The position numbers were made by a program, and so were the translations under genes. Source: JBAZMA01 sp041649995 (lineage in GTDB: Bacteria; Omnitrophota; Gorgyraeia; Velamenicoccales; Velamenicoccaceae). From it: a stretch of 64,000 nucleotides of DNA. Of this stretch, positions 51,596 to 60,832 are shown piece after piece (position 1 is the stretch's first letter; every line of letters starts with the position of its first letter). The stretch is from assembly GCA_041649995.1 (NCBI GenBank), contig JBAZMA010000004.1, positions 62,001 through 126,000 on the forward strand, read 5' to 3'. The notes beneath the pieces were generated by a model. The model was not told the DNA's origin. It worked only from the letters and a program-made list of their open reading frames with translations, and searched no databases.

Positions 51596-53197
51596 ATGAA
51601 TCTTTTGCTATTTTCAAGTATTATTCTTAGCATTGTAATATTATTTTTAATAATTATTTTCTATAAATTTCGAAAAGATGAATCTCATTCTTTTATGATA
51701 CTATTTAACTTAGCAATATTATGTTGGGCAATAGGGGCAACATTAATAAGCGTCGAAGCAAACCCATTTATCTCACTATTTTTGTGGAGAATCTCTTGCT
51801 CAGCCGTGACATTTATATCAGTTTTTTTTCTACATACAATATATCTTATTACAAAATCGTTTTCAAAAAAATTACTGATTTTTGCTTATTTCCAAGCCAT
51901 ATTTTATACTTATTATATTCTATTTAGCGATCAAATAATTGGCCCACCAATGAAAAATATTTATTCAGGTTTTTTTACTGTTACAGTTGGAGGAATGTAT
52001 GTTTTTTGGTTTATTTCATGGCTTATAATTACCATCTTGGCTCATTTTTTATTATTTAAAACTTACTTGGCAAAAAAAAGATCTAATAAGGATTTAATAA
52101 TTTTATTTGTAAGCTATGCGCCGGGATTCACTTGCGCTACCCTGAATTTTTTGAATCCCTTTAATTTTTCTATTTTTCAAATAGGCAATCTTGGAATTGC
52201 CTTATATTGTTTGTTAGTTACTTATTTTATCTTCAAAGAAAAAACGCTTGGTCTTGAGATAGCATACAAAAAGGGGCTTTTCTATTCTTTATTAGTAGCA
52301 ATTTTAATGGGAATATATCTTTTACTGGTAATGATTCTTGAATGGATGTTTAAAGGAATTCTAGGGTATAAATCTATATCAATTAGCTTGCTCTATGCTT
52401 TCCTCATTGCGATTCTTTTTAATCCAATTCGTGAAAAAGTTCAGCATATAATTGATAAACTTTTTTTAAGAAAATCAGCGCAAGAAATTTCAAACGAAAA
52501 TTTTTTATTAAGACAAGAAATTGAAAGAGCTGATCGTTTAAAAGCCGTAAGCACCCTTGCACTTGGCCTCGCACATGAGATTAAAAATCCGCTAACTACT
52601 TTAAAAACTTTTACCGAATTCTTGCCTCTCAAATATACTGATGAAAATTTCATTAAAAAATTTTCCGTGATTATCCCTAGAGAAGTCGACAGAATAAATC
52701 ATATCGTTCACCAGCTTTTGGACTTCTCAAAACCGACCCCTCCGATTCTTAAATCAGTCAATATTTGTGAAACAATTGAGGACATCCTTAATCTAATGAG
52801 CAATGATTTTCTTAAAAGAAAAATTAATTTAATTGTTCAATATGAGGATACTGATTTAGTTGCTAAAATCGATGTTTTCCAAATAAAACAAGTTCTTTTT
52901 AATATTCTTCTAAATGCAATGGATTCAATGAATAAAGGAGGAAAAATTTTTATTTTTACAAAAATGGCTGCAATTGAAAGACTGCAGATTATCATAAAAG
53001 ATGAAGGATGCGGAATTGCTAAAGAAAATCTAAAAAATATCTTTGATCCATTCTTTTCTACAAAAGACGAAGGAACAGGCCTTGGTCTAGCTATTTCCCA
53101 TCAAATAATCAATAATCACAATGGAACTATCGAAATTCAAAGCGAGGTTAAAAAAGGCAGCAAGGCAATCATTGAACTTCCTCTTTACAAGAAATAA
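51596..53197 (+). CDS. Membrane sensor histidine kinase
   Basis: A 533-residue kinase. Residues ~1-275 hold about eight membrane spans, as in 7TM-type sensor modules. The kinase core has HEIKNPLTTLKTF (phospho-His), NILLNAMDSM (N box), DEGCGIAKENL (G1) and GTGLGLAIS (G2). It starts four bases after the response regulator without a clear ribosome site, so translation is probably coupled. Its 3' end overlaps the opposing kinase gene by 29 bases. Confidence 0.9.
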   Translation: MNLLLFSSIILSIVILFLIIIFYKFRKDESHSFMILFNLAILCWAIGATLISVEANPFISLFLWRISCSAVTFISVFFLHTIYLITKSFSKKLLIFAYFQAIFYTYYILFSDQIIGPPMKNIYSGFFTVTVGGMYVFWFISWLIITILAHFLLFKTYLAKKRSNKDLIILFVSYAPGFTCATLNFLNPFNFSIFQIGNLGIALYCLLVTYFIFKEKTLGLEIAYKKGLFYSLLVAILMGIYLLLVMILEWMFKGILGYKSISISLLYAFLIAILFNPIREKVQHIIDKLFLRKSAQEISNENFLLRQEIERADRLKAVSTLALGLAHEIKNPLTTLKTFTEFLPLKYTDENFIKKFSVIIPREVDRINHIVHQLLDFSKPTPPILKSVNICETIEDILNLMSNDFLKRKINLIVQYEDTDLVAKIDVFQIKQVLFNILLNAMDSMNKGGKIFIFTKMAAIERLQIIIKDEGCGIAKENLKNIFDPFFSTKDEGTGLGLAISHQIINNHNGTIEIQSEVKKGSKAIIELPLYKK

Positions 53198-55367
53198 TGG
53201 GAAGACTTATGGTAAAAACTGTGCCTTCTTGATAGACTGTATCGACTGTAATTTTTCCCTTATGCGCTGCAATAATTTTTTCTATTACATAAAGACCTAA
53301 TCCTGTCCCTTTCTTTGCTGTCGCTTTTGTTGTAAAAAAAGGCGTAAATAATTTTTTCTTATTCTGTTGATTCACGCCCATCCCGTTATCTTTTACCTTT
53401 ATATTGAGAAAATCATTACTGCTAAAAGTAGAAATTTCAATCCTCCCCCTATAGTTCTTCCCATTTAATAAATCATAACGCTCTCTTATTGCATCGTATG
53501 CATTATCAATCAAATTAAAAAAAACTTCCTGCAATTGTGCAGAATTAGCAAAGCAAAAACAATTCTTAGTAATATTAGAAATGAAATCTATTTCGCTTAA
53601 TTTAATTTTATATCCTACCATTTCCTTAGTCTTAGTTAACACCTCTTCAAAATCTACCCGCTCAAACGTTCCTTGCCCAGGACTTGAATACTTTAGCAGC
53701 CCCTTAACCACTTCTCCTCCCTGCAAAACGTTTGCCTGAATTTTTTCTAAGGATGTTTGTATCTCTTTAAAAACATTGCGAGTGAGCTCATCGCATCTAT
53801 CTTTATCAAAGGTTTTAATAACATCTATAGAATCTCCTGCGATGAGAGAAAGTGCATGAAATCTATTATTAATTTGATGAGAAAGACCGTCTGCCATAGT
53901 GCCAATAGTTGCCATTTTTTCGGCTTTGAAAAGAGACTCTTGAGTTTTTCTGATTTCATTATAAAATTGTGCATTTTCAATAGCCAGAGCAGCCTGATTA
54001 GCGAGTACTAAAAAAATAGTAATATCATCTTGTGTAAAAATAGCATCACTTGATTTTTCTCCTAAAACAATAAAACCAATTAATCGATTCTCAACAAAAC
54101 TAGGAACAACTAGAGCAGCATTTAGCTGAATTAAATTCGCAAGAATGTCGCTTAATGATTTATCATTTGGCATGTCTTTTAGCTTCAAAATATACTCTTC
54201 AGTTACTATCGGCTCTCGCCCCTTCATTAACTGTCCTATGATTGGAGCGTGGCATGATATTCTACTTAAAAAATTAGATTTTTTTCCGCGCGAAGCCATC
54301 AAAATGTATTCATTATTATCTAAATTAAACAAAAAAATGCCAGCATGCTTAATTTTTACAGATTTTGTAACAACTCTTACTATCAAAGAAAGCAAACGAT
54401 TCAAATCTTTCACTCGAATCATTCCACTAGAAGCATTTTTAAGGACCGTATGATAATTTCGCTGATGCTTTAAAATTTTATCTTCAGCTTTTTGATCAAA
54501 ATACAAATAAGCAAAGGGGCCAATGGTTGCCAAAACCGTAGAAGATATCAAGGGAAAAAGCCACCAAATTTCACCAAAATAAGACTTCAAATTACTTTGA
54601 GCAATGAAAGCAATCGAAACAGGAAAACCCAAAACAAGAGAATAAACTGCGATAAAAATCCCTGCCTTTGTAAAAATCAAATTCAATTCCATTAGTCTAT
54701 ATTTGGCGATTGCATAACTAATAATCAAACAGAAAAGAACTACAGCTAAGTATCCAAACGGATAAATTTCGATTGAATAATTAGGTAAAAAATCAACCGA
54801 AGCAAATGAAAATATCAAAAAAGCGGAAAGAATATATTTAATTTGATTATATTTAAGTCTCGAAAATTCACTCTTTTTAAACAACATGAAATATGAGAGT
54901 ATGCAATTAGAAGATGTTACCAATAAAAAAAAGATTGAAAGAAAAACTGGATGATATATTCCAGCAACAGGGTAATAGCCCCAGAAAAAATTTTTTAATC
55001 CCGAAATGAAAAGATCTCCATCCCATATTAAAACAATCATAAAAATTCCCCAGAAATATATTAACCCTAACAATGCTTTCATAAATCTTAAATTTTCTAT
55101 ATTAAAAAAATATACTGTATAATTAAAAAACGTAATAGCGATAAAGATAACTCCCATATAACCTAATTTAAAAAAATGTAAAGCTTTCTCATAATAAAAC
55201 TGGCTAACTAAATAGCCTATTCCATAATTTACTAGCCAAAAAAATCCGCTAAAGCAAACAAGACCAAAAGAAATATTGATCTTAGAATTCACTTTACGAG
55301 AAATAAGAAAAATAAATAATATTAATAAAAAAAACGATGCTAATAAACAAGGAATATAATAATACAT
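53169..55367 (-). CDS. Membrane sensor histidine kinase with GAF domain
   Basis: A 732-residue kinase. ATG 55367 follows GGAGAG and lies 13 bases after the upstream stop, so it is preferred over 55415. It has about eight N-terminal spans, then a GAF domain (KHAGIFLFNLDNNEYILMASRG; LVVPSFVENRLIGFIVLGEKS), a dimerisation segment ADGLSHQINNRFHALSL with the phospho-His, and an ATPase domain (NLIDNAYDAI, DNGMGV, GTGLGLYVIE). The layout (spans, GAF, kinase) resembles PrsK-type kinases. It follows the acyl-ACP-reductase-like gene. Confidence 0.88.
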   Translation of the reverse strand: MYYYIPCLLASFFLLILFIFLISRKVNSKINISFGLVCFSGFFWLVNYGIGYLVSQFYYEKALHFFKLGYMGVIFIAITFFNYTVYFFNIENLRFMKALLGLIYFWGIFMIVLIWDGDLFISGLKNFFWGYYPVAGIYHPVFLSIFFLLVTSSNCILSYFMLFKKSEFSRLKYNQIKYILSAFLIFSFASVDFLPNYSIEIYPFGYLAVVLFCLIISYAIAKYRLMELNLIFTKAGIFIAVYSLVLGFPVSIAFIAQSNLKSYFGEIWWLFPLISSTVLATIGPFAYLYFDQKAEDKILKHQRNYHTVLKNASSGMIRVKDLNRLLSLIVRVVTKSVKIKHAGIFLFNLDNNEYILMASRGKKSNFLSRISCHAPIIGQLMKGREPIVTEEYILKLKDMPNDKSLSDILANLIQLNAALVVPSFVENRLIGFIVLGEKSSDAIFTQDDITIFLVLANQAALAIENAQFYNEIRKTQESLFKAEKMATIGTMADGLSHQINNRFHALSLIAGDSIDVIKTFDKDRCDELTRNVFKEIQTSLEKIQANVLQGGEVVKGLLKYSSPGQGTFERVDFEEVLTKTKEMVGYKIKLSEIDFISNITKNCFCFANSAQLQEVFFNLIDNAYDAIRERYDLLNGKNYRGRIEISTFSSNDFLNIKVKDNGMGVNQQNKKKLFTPFFTTKATAKKGTGLGLYVIEKIIAAHKGKITVDTVYQEGTVFTISLPIISCKEEVQ

Positions 55368-55380
55368 AATCTCTCCAATT

Positions 55381-56457
55381 TTAATTACTAATAAAATCTG
55401 CCAAATCCAAGCCATTTTTTATAGCAGCTTCGAAAATTTCCTCCATTGTTTTAATAGTAATATTCCCCCGCCCAATGGAATAATTTCTAACCTTCTTCTC
55501 GAAACCAAGCACTATCGCCTCGGCTAAACAACCATAGATAGAATTCGAAGGAAAAAGAATTTTCCAAATTCTATCGTTGATACTATTAAAACAAGAAAGC
55601 TTGGCTAATCCCCCGGAAAAAACAAAAATATTTTTTTTTGGCGGAATGCTAGAAAAAATATTTTTAGGCAAAGAAACATCGCAACAAATACAATTCTCTC
55701 GTAAATCATTCAATTCAAACAATGGAATCAAAGAACTAGTTGATGTTAAAACTATGTTTGACAAGTGTAGGTGCTTCTTGAAATTATCATCAAATACCAC
55801 TTCAGAAGAAGCATTATTCGTCATCTCGCTAATAAATTCATTGTGTTTAAACACATTTCTTGAACATAAAACAAGCTTTTTACATTTATTTTTAAAAAAT
55901 CTGGCACAAGCCATTCCTATATCGCCAGTACATCCGATAATTAGAATCGTGCTCTCATCTAAAGGAACCCTTCTTATGTTTGCTGCTTTTATAATCCCAT
56001 TGGCACAAAGAGCAGCAGTTAAGGCATTGCCGCTTGTTATTGCAATTTTTGAAAAATTGATTAACTCTGCCCCCTGATTTCCAAAAATTGATGTAAAGCC
56101 GCCCAAGGCAAATAAATCAATCTCTTCCTTTTCTGCTTTTCTAACTGCATTGATCAAAAACTTTAAAATGTAATCCTTACTAAATGTAATGATTTGATCA
56201 GGAAAAAGAGGCAACAAAAAAATTTTTAGATTAATATGCGAATCTTTTAGTGAAGATATATTTCTTATATCACATATTTTTTTTACAGGTAAACTAGAAT
56301 AATATTTTTTATAAAAAGTTAAAGGCAAACCAGCACAGATATTTTTTAATTTTGAAGCTAAGTAGTTATTTAAATACAAATTAGCAAAATTTTCCCTTAA
56401 TTGAGTAACAGTTAAAGGGTGTAACAAAAAACCGATGTTAATAGGATCATCCACCAT
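55381..56457 (-). CDS. Long-chain acyl-ACP reductase-like protein
   Basis: A 358-residue protein with LFALGGFTSIFGNQG, ITSGNALTAALCANGIIKAA and the nucleotide site ILIIGCTGDIGMACARFF. These blocks match the acyl-[acyl-carrier-protein] reductase (AAR) known from cyanobacteria, which reduces acyl-ACP to fatty aldehyde with NADPH. It overlaps the ketosynthase stop by 11 bases, so it may release the product of the fatty-acid-like operon as an aldehyde. The assignment is by motif; a shikimate-dehydrogenase-like fold of other function is possible. Confidence 0.65.
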   Translation of the reverse strand: MVDDPINIGFLLHPLTVTQLRENFANLYLNNYLASKLKNICAGLPLTFYKKYYSSLPVKKICDIRNISSLKDSHINLKIFLLPLFPDQIITFSKDYILKFLINAVRKAEKEEIDLFALGGFTSIFGNQGAELINFSKIAITSGNALTAALCANGIIKAANIRRVPLDESTILIIGCTGDIGMACARFFKNKCKKLVLCSRNVFKHNEFISEMTNNASSEVVFDDNFKKHLHLSNIVLTSTSSLIPLFELNDLRENCICCDVSLPKNIFSSIPPKKNIFVFSGGLAKLSCFNSINDRIWKILFPSNSIYGCLAEAIVLGFEKKVRNYSIGRGNITIKTMEEIFEAAIKNGLDLADFISN

Positions 56458-57682
56458 TTTTTTTAAAGATTAAACACGCATTGTTGCCGCCAAAAGCACA
56501 GGAGTTATTCAAAACTGTACTAGCTGTTATTTTTTTCGCGCTATTAGGAATACAGTCAATATCGCAATCCTCATCAGGGGTTTTATAATTAATCGTTGGC
56601 GGCCCTATTTGATCTCTAAGAACAAGGCAACATGCGATTGTTTCCAGGGCTGATGCAGCGCCCATAGTATGCCCTAACATCGACTTAATGGAACAACATG
56701 GAATCGTTTTTAATCTATCGCCAAAAATTTTCTTAAACGCGGAGCATTCTACTTTATCATTCTGCCCGGTGCCAGTCCCATGCGCGCTGATGTAATCAAT
56801 GTCTTCTGCAGTTATAGAAGAATTTGCCAAGGCCTTTTCCACACAACTGGCAACTCCTTCACTTGTAGGCTGTGTCATATGATGGGCATCACAACTCAAG
56901 CCATAACCCGACATTTCCGCATAAATTTTTGCCCCTCTATCTTTAGCATGTTCTAGGGATTCAAGGACAACAACGCCAGCCCCCTCACCCAGCATCATAC
57001 CCTTTCTATTCTTATCAAAAGGCTGACATTTATCAGGAGCCATTGCTAGCAATCTATTAAAACCAGTAAAAGCAATTCTAGACAATGAATCTGAGCCACC
57101 AGCAAAAGCTATGTCTAATTCTCTATTCTTTATTAAATCAAAGGCATAACCAAGGGAATAATTACCTCCAGCGCATGCAGTCGGCATTAAAAAATTCCAG
57201 CCATTAAAATTAAAACGAATTGCGACATTTATTGAGATCGCATTTGTAGGAAACAAATAAATCGAATTTCTATCAATATTCGTAATGCCATTTTTTAGCC
57301 AATTAATGTTTATATTTTCCAGCTCCTGTATTTCACCCATAGTCGTTCCAATGAAAACACCAGCTTCTTGTGTTTCTTTATTATTTAAAAAGGTATCTTG
57401 TAAGGCAAGTTTTGTTGCAGCGATGGCTAATTGAGACGCCCGGCCAAGATGTTTAATCTTGCGGCGATCGATGAAATCCTCTGGCTGGAATTTCTTAACT
57501 TCTCCCCCTTTATGCACAGGGAAATTTGAGGTGTCGAAAGACTCGATTTCAGAAATGCCGGATTTTCCGGCGATGAGGTTTTTCCAGAATTCTTCGACAC
57601 CGATGCCGATGGAAGACACAACGCCAAGGCCCGTGATAACAACCCTGCGTTTTTTGTCTACCTTTTTAGAAGAGGAATTCAT
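56447..57682 (-). CDS. fabF: Beta-ketoacyl-ACP synthase (active ketosynthase)
   Basis: A 411-residue KAS II-type enzyme that condenses malonyl-ACP with acyl-ACP. The triad is present: Cys in PTACAGGNYS, His in SAHGTGTGQND, His in MLGHTMGAASA. GGNNA near the C-terminus is normal. The 5' ~88 codons are GC-richer than the rest: the composition changes near 57,420. The stop of fabZ overlaps its start by one base. Confidence 0.9.
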   Translation of the reverse strand: MNSSSKKVDKKRRVVITGLGVVSSIGIGVEEFWKNLIAGKSGISEIESFDTSNFPVHKGGEVKKFQPEDFIDRRKIKHLGRASQLAIAATKLALQDTFLNNKETQEAGVFIGTTMGEIQELENININWLKNGITNIDRNSIYLFPTNAISINVAIRFNFNGWNFLMPTACAGGNYSLGYAFDLIKNRELDIAFAGGSDSLSRIAFTGFNRLLAMAPDKCQPFDKNRKGMMLGEGAGVVVLESLEHAKDRGAKIYAEMSGYGLSCDAHHMTQPTSEGVASCVEKALANSSITAEDIDYISAHGTGTGQNDKVECSAFKKIFGDRLKTIPCCSIKSMLGHTMGAASALETIACCLVLRDQIGPPTINYKTPDEDCDIDCIPNSAKKITASTVLNNSCAFGGNNACLIFKKNGG

Positions 57683-58119
57683 CAGGCTTTGGCATCCCGG
57701 CTGGCAACGGCAATCTCAGCCTCGGCAACCTTCTTGCCTGAGACCAGTATCTCCGTTCGCACAAGGCCCATTTTGGAAAGCAGTTTGATGGGCGCGGCTT
57801 CGATGCGCAGCTGGTCCCCGGGGATGACAGGTTCAAAAAAACGCGCTTTGACGGAAACCAGGAAAAGAAGCTTGTCGTTGGGGAATTTCTGGCGGTAGAG
57901 CACAAGCCCTGCCTGGGCCATGGCTTCGATCATCAAAGCACCGGGCATGATGGGCTCATCAGGAAAATGCCCTTTGAAGAAGGGTTCGTTGGTGGAAACG
58001 TTCTTGATGGCAACCACTTTTTCAGGCGACGCTTCGATCACGCGGTCAATCATCAGAAACGGCACCCTCTGGGGAATGATCTTTTTGATATCTTCGCTTT
58101 CCAGCGGCATTTTGTTCAT
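57682..58119 (-). CDS. fabZ: 3-hydroxyacyl-ACP dehydratase FabZ
   Basis: A 145-residue hotdog-fold dehydratase. Signature: IPQRVPFLMIDRV and FFKGHFPDEPIMPGALMIEAMAQ with the catalytic His and Glu. The start at 58119 follows GGTGAGG four bases after the ACP stop; a longer start at 58149 lies inside the ACP gene. Confidence 0.92.
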   Translation of the reverse strand: MNKMPLESEDIKKIIPQRVPFLMIDRVIEASPEKVVAIKNVSTNEPFFKGHFPDEPIMPGALMIEAMAQAGLVLYRQKFPNDKLLFLVSVKARFFEPVIPGDQLRIEAAPIKLLSKMGLVRTEILVSGKKVAEAEIAVASRDAKA

Positions 58120-58123
58120 GGCC

Positions 58124-58369
58124 TCACCTTTTCTTTTTGGCGGCTTCAACCATCGAGATGATATTGTTGATGGTCGTCATGTCTTTTAAATTCTCTTCCG
58201 GGATCACGATCTTATACTTTTTCTCCAGGGCGGCCAGGATCTCAAGCGCCATCATGGAACTGGCGCCCGCGTCCCGCACCAGATGCGCGTCCAAGGGCAT
58301 CTCTTCAGGCTTCTTTTCAAGAATTGTCGAAACGATACCGAGTATTTCCTGCTCCAGGTTGTGCGTCAT
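58124..58369 (-). CDS. acpP: Acyl carrier protein
   Basis: An 81-residue ACP. The phosphopantetheine Ser lies in DAGASSMMALEIL, a variant of the usual DSL motif (SSM here). Four helices with acidic surface fit the family. It sits 13 bases after fabG and serves this operon's enzymes. Confidence 0.88.
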   Translation of the reverse strand: MTHNLEQEILGIVSTILEKKPEEMPLDAHLVRDAGASSMMALEILAALEKKYKIVIPEENLKDMTTINNIISMVEAAKKKR

Positions 58370-58382
58370 TTAGCTCCTCTGC

Positions 58383-59141
58383 TCAAGAACCGGTATGAAG
58401 GCCTCCGTCAACCTTGATAACCTGTCCTGTGATGTAATTTGACCTCTCACTAAGAAGAAATAACACTGTTTTGGCGACTTCCGACGGCTCGCCGAACCGG
58501 CCCAACGGCACCTCTTGTCTGTATTTATCCTTCAAATCCTCTTTCAGGGAGCCCAGCATGTCTGTTTCCGTAAAACCGGGCGCCACGCAGTTCACGCGGA
58601 TATTATACGGGGCTGTTTCCCGGGCGAGGGCCTTGGTCAATCCGATGACCCCGGCCTTGGCCGCCGAATAATTCACCTGCTTGGCAATGCCTGAAATCCC
58701 GCTAATCGAGGAAATGTTGACGATATTGCCGCTTTTCTGCTTGAGGAAAGTGACAATGCAGGAGCGCGCCATGTTGAAATAGCCTGTCAAATTAATATCG
58801 ATGACCTCCTGCCACTCCTCTTCTGTCATCAGCATAAAAGCATTGTCCTTCTTAACGCCGGCATTATTGACCAGAAAGTCCAGGCCTCCGTAATAGCTTT
58901 TCACCTGCTCGACGAATTCCCGGCACAACCCGTAATCCCTCACATCCCCCTTGAAGCTTAGGGCCTGCGTCCCCAAGTCCTGAACTTCCAGAAGCAGGCT
59001 GCGCGCGTCCTCCTCGCTTTTGGCATAGGAAAAAGCGACCTTGGCCCCTGCGCGTGCCAGTTCTTTGACAATAGCGCGGCCTATGCCGCGGCTGGCGCCT
59101 GTCACAATGCCTACCCTGTCCTTTAATATCTGTTCTGTCAT
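58383..59141 (-). CDS. fabG: 3-oxoacyl-ACP reductase FabG
   Basis: A 252-residue short-chain dehydrogenase: TGASRGIGRAI (NADPH), NNAGVKKDN, SSISGISG and YSAAKAG (catalytic Tyr and Lys), CVAPGFTETDM. It reduces 3-oxoacyl-ACP. The start overlaps the upstream stop by four bases (ATGA). Confidence 0.93.
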   Translation of the reverse strand: MTEQILKDRVGIVTGASRGIGRAIVKELARAGAKVAFSYAKSEEDARSLLLEVQDLGTQALSFKGDVRDYGLCREFVEQVKSYYGGLDFLVNNAGVKKDNAFMLMTEEEWQEVIDINLTGYFNMARSCIVTFLKQKSGNIVNISSISGISGIAKQVNYSAAKAGVIGLTKALARETAPYNIRVNCVAPGFTETDMLGSLKEDLKDKYRQEVPLGRFGEPSEVAKTVLFLLSERSNYITGQVIKVDGGLHTGS

Positions 59142-60367
59142 AGGGCCTTTGAAAGGACCACAGCGTTATTGACTCCGCTTGTCCCAAAACAACTGATGAG
59201 CACATTGTCGATATCGGTTTCTCTCGCCTCATTCGGCACGCAATCCAGACAGCAGCCGGAATCCGCTTCATGAAAATTGATCGTGGGAGGAAGAAACCCC
59301 TGTTCCAGGCTTCCGGCAGCAGCCGCCAGTTGCATGGCTCCGGACGCGCTAAAAGTCTCCCCGACCATGGATTTTACGGCACTCACAGGCACAGCCCGCT
59401 CTCCAAAGATCTCCCTGATGGCTGATGCCTCAATTTTGTCCGCCAAGGGGTTGGAATTGGCATTCGCGCTGACGCAATCAATGTCTTCGGGCTTCAGGCC
59501 GGCGACCTGCAAGGCTTCGCGGACTGCCTTGCGGATGCCCGCGCCCGCCTTATGATACTTGTTGAGGCGATACGGCACAAAATCATAGCCCATGGATAAA
59601 ATTCTGGCATAGATGCGGGCCTTTCTCCTTCGCGCGCTTTCCATGTCTTCGATCAGGAACATGGCCGAACCTTCGCCGAAAACAATGCCGTTATGCCGTT
59701 TGTCAAAAGGGCAGCATTCCTCGCCCTCGCCTTCCTTGCAGCCCGAAAGAAACCCCAATTTGTAAAACCCAAGGTAAGTCTGCAGACAGAGCTCTTCCAC
59801 GCCGCCGACCAGCACCACGCTCGCCCGGCCCCAACGGATAAAATCACAGGCGTATTTCAAAGCATCGAGCGAGGACGTAAAACCGGTCGCGATGGTTGTG
59901 TTGAACCCTTTGATACCGAACCGTATGGAAATCTGGCTGGCCGGGGAATTGATGACGGTGTTGGGAAAAAGCGCGGGATTAACATACCGTGGCCCTTCTA
60001 GAAGTGCTGTCTTATCGAACTCGCTTATGCTCCACACGCTTCCCAGCGTTGTCCCCAGGACAACTCCCGTTTCGTCGGCATTCGCGTCTGTCACGGAAAA
60101 ACCGCCATCCTCCAGGGCCAGCTTAGATGCGACATTGACAAGCAAAGTGCTGCGGTCCAAAAGCCGCAGGCCTTTTTCCCCTAAAAAAAGCTTCGCGTCA
60201 AAATCTTTGACCTCCCCCGCGAGTTTCGAGTTCAGGGAAGCCGTGTCAAACAGGCTCACAGGCTTAATGCCGCTTTCCCCTTTGCGCAGGGCCTTCCAAA
60301 AAGCATCTTTGCCGATGCCGTTTGACGCAACCACCCCGATACCCGTCAGCACAATCGTTTTTTCCAT
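59138..60367 (-). CDS. Ketosynthase homologue without catalytic residues (chain-length-factor-like)
   Basis: A 409-residue KAS-fold protein. Family blocks are present (LTGIGVVASNGIGKDAFW, RKGESGI, GEGSAMFLIEDME), but the Cys position reads NTTIATGFTSS (Ile), the first His SANANSNPLAD (Asn) and the second GETFSASGAM (Glu). It therefore cannot condense by itself. In type II PKS and aryl-polyene systems such subunits pair with an active KS as chain-length factor; the active partner here is 56447-57682. It is the first enzyme gene of the operon. Confidence 0.8.
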   Translation of the reverse strand: MEKTIVLTGIGVVASNGIGKDAFWKALRKGESGIKPVSLFDTASLNSKLAGEVKDFDAKLFLGEKGLRLLDRSTLLVNVASKLALEDGGFSVTDANADETGVVLGTTLGSVWSISEFDKTALLEGPRYVNPALFPNTVINSPASQISIRFGIKGFNTTIATGFTSSLDALKYACDFIRWGRASVVLVGGVEELCLQTYLGFYKLGFLSGCKEGEGEECCPFDKRHNGIVFGEGSAMFLIEDMESARRRKARIYARILSMGYDFVPYRLNKYHKAGAGIRKAVREALQVAGLKPEDIDCVSANANSNPLADKIEASAIREIFGERAVPVSAVKSMVGETFSASGAMQLAAAAGSLEQGFLPPTINFHEADSGCCLDCVPNEARETDIDNVLISCFGTSGVNNAVVLSKAL

Positions 60368-60419
60368 AACCCTTTTTAAAAACTAACAATCATCGCTTTC
60401 AAAACTATTTCAAAAGCCC

Positions 60420-60653
60420 CTAATAAAAAACCCCTTTTTTCAAAGGGGTTCGTGTTCGTTTTGTCTTTTTTCTTTTGATGCTGTCTTCTTTGACCTGGAT
60501 CCATTCATCCAGCGAGGCCTTACGGAATCTCCAGCCATGGCCGATCTTGAACGCGGGCAATACTCCTTCTCTGGCCAACTTATGCACCGTAAAAATGTGT
60601 AAGTGCAGATATTCCGCGACTTCCCTGGCTTCCAGAATTTCCTTAAGCGCCAT
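60420..60653 (-). CDS. Excisionase-family helix-turn-helix protein
   Basis: A 77-residue MerR-like HTH_17 protein: LEAREVAEYLHLHIFTVHKLAREGVLPAFKIGHGWRFRKASLDEW, followed by a basic tail. It has no integrase beside it, so it is more likely a small regulator than a phage excisionase. It lies 52 bases before the ketosynthase-like gene and after a promoter. Confidence 0.82.
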   Translation of the reverse strand: MALKEILEAREVAEYLHLHIFTVHKLAREGVLPAFKIGHGWRFRKASLDEWIQVKEDSIKRKKTKRTRTPLKKGVFY

Positions 60654-60733
60654 ACCCCTCCTATATTAAGCCAAATCTCAAGATGCCGGGTCTGACCTTC
60701 TTCAACACAATCAAACACAATCGTATATAATTA

Positions 60734-60762
60734 AAAATAGCGGAAAAGCGACGGAAAGTCAA
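60734..60762 (-). promoter_or_regulatory. Promoter of the HTH and fatty-acid-like operon
   Basis: On the - strand TTGACT (60757-60762), 17 bases, TATTTT (60734-60739). It lies 81 bases before the HTH start. Between them is a direct repeat GATTGTGTTTGATTGTGTT. Confidence 0.45.
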
Positions 60763-60779
60763 TAAAAAACATTTGTTAA

Positions 60780-60814
60780 ACAAAAAGGCCCTCTTGATGC
60801 CTCAAAAGGGCCTT
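60780..60814 (-). terminator. Terminator after the lipoyl-domain gene
   Basis: AAGGCCCT (60785-60792) and AGGGCCTT (60807-60814) with further partial pairing inside; on the - strand TTTTTG follows. It ends the lipB/lpd unit. Confidence 0.75.
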
Positions 60815-60832
60815 GGCGGATATTTAAAAACC

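Noticed and set aside
60420..60653. Prophage or integrative element marked by an excisionase gene
   Set aside because: No integrase, att-like repeats or phage genes nearby; the HTH protein is more likely a regulator.
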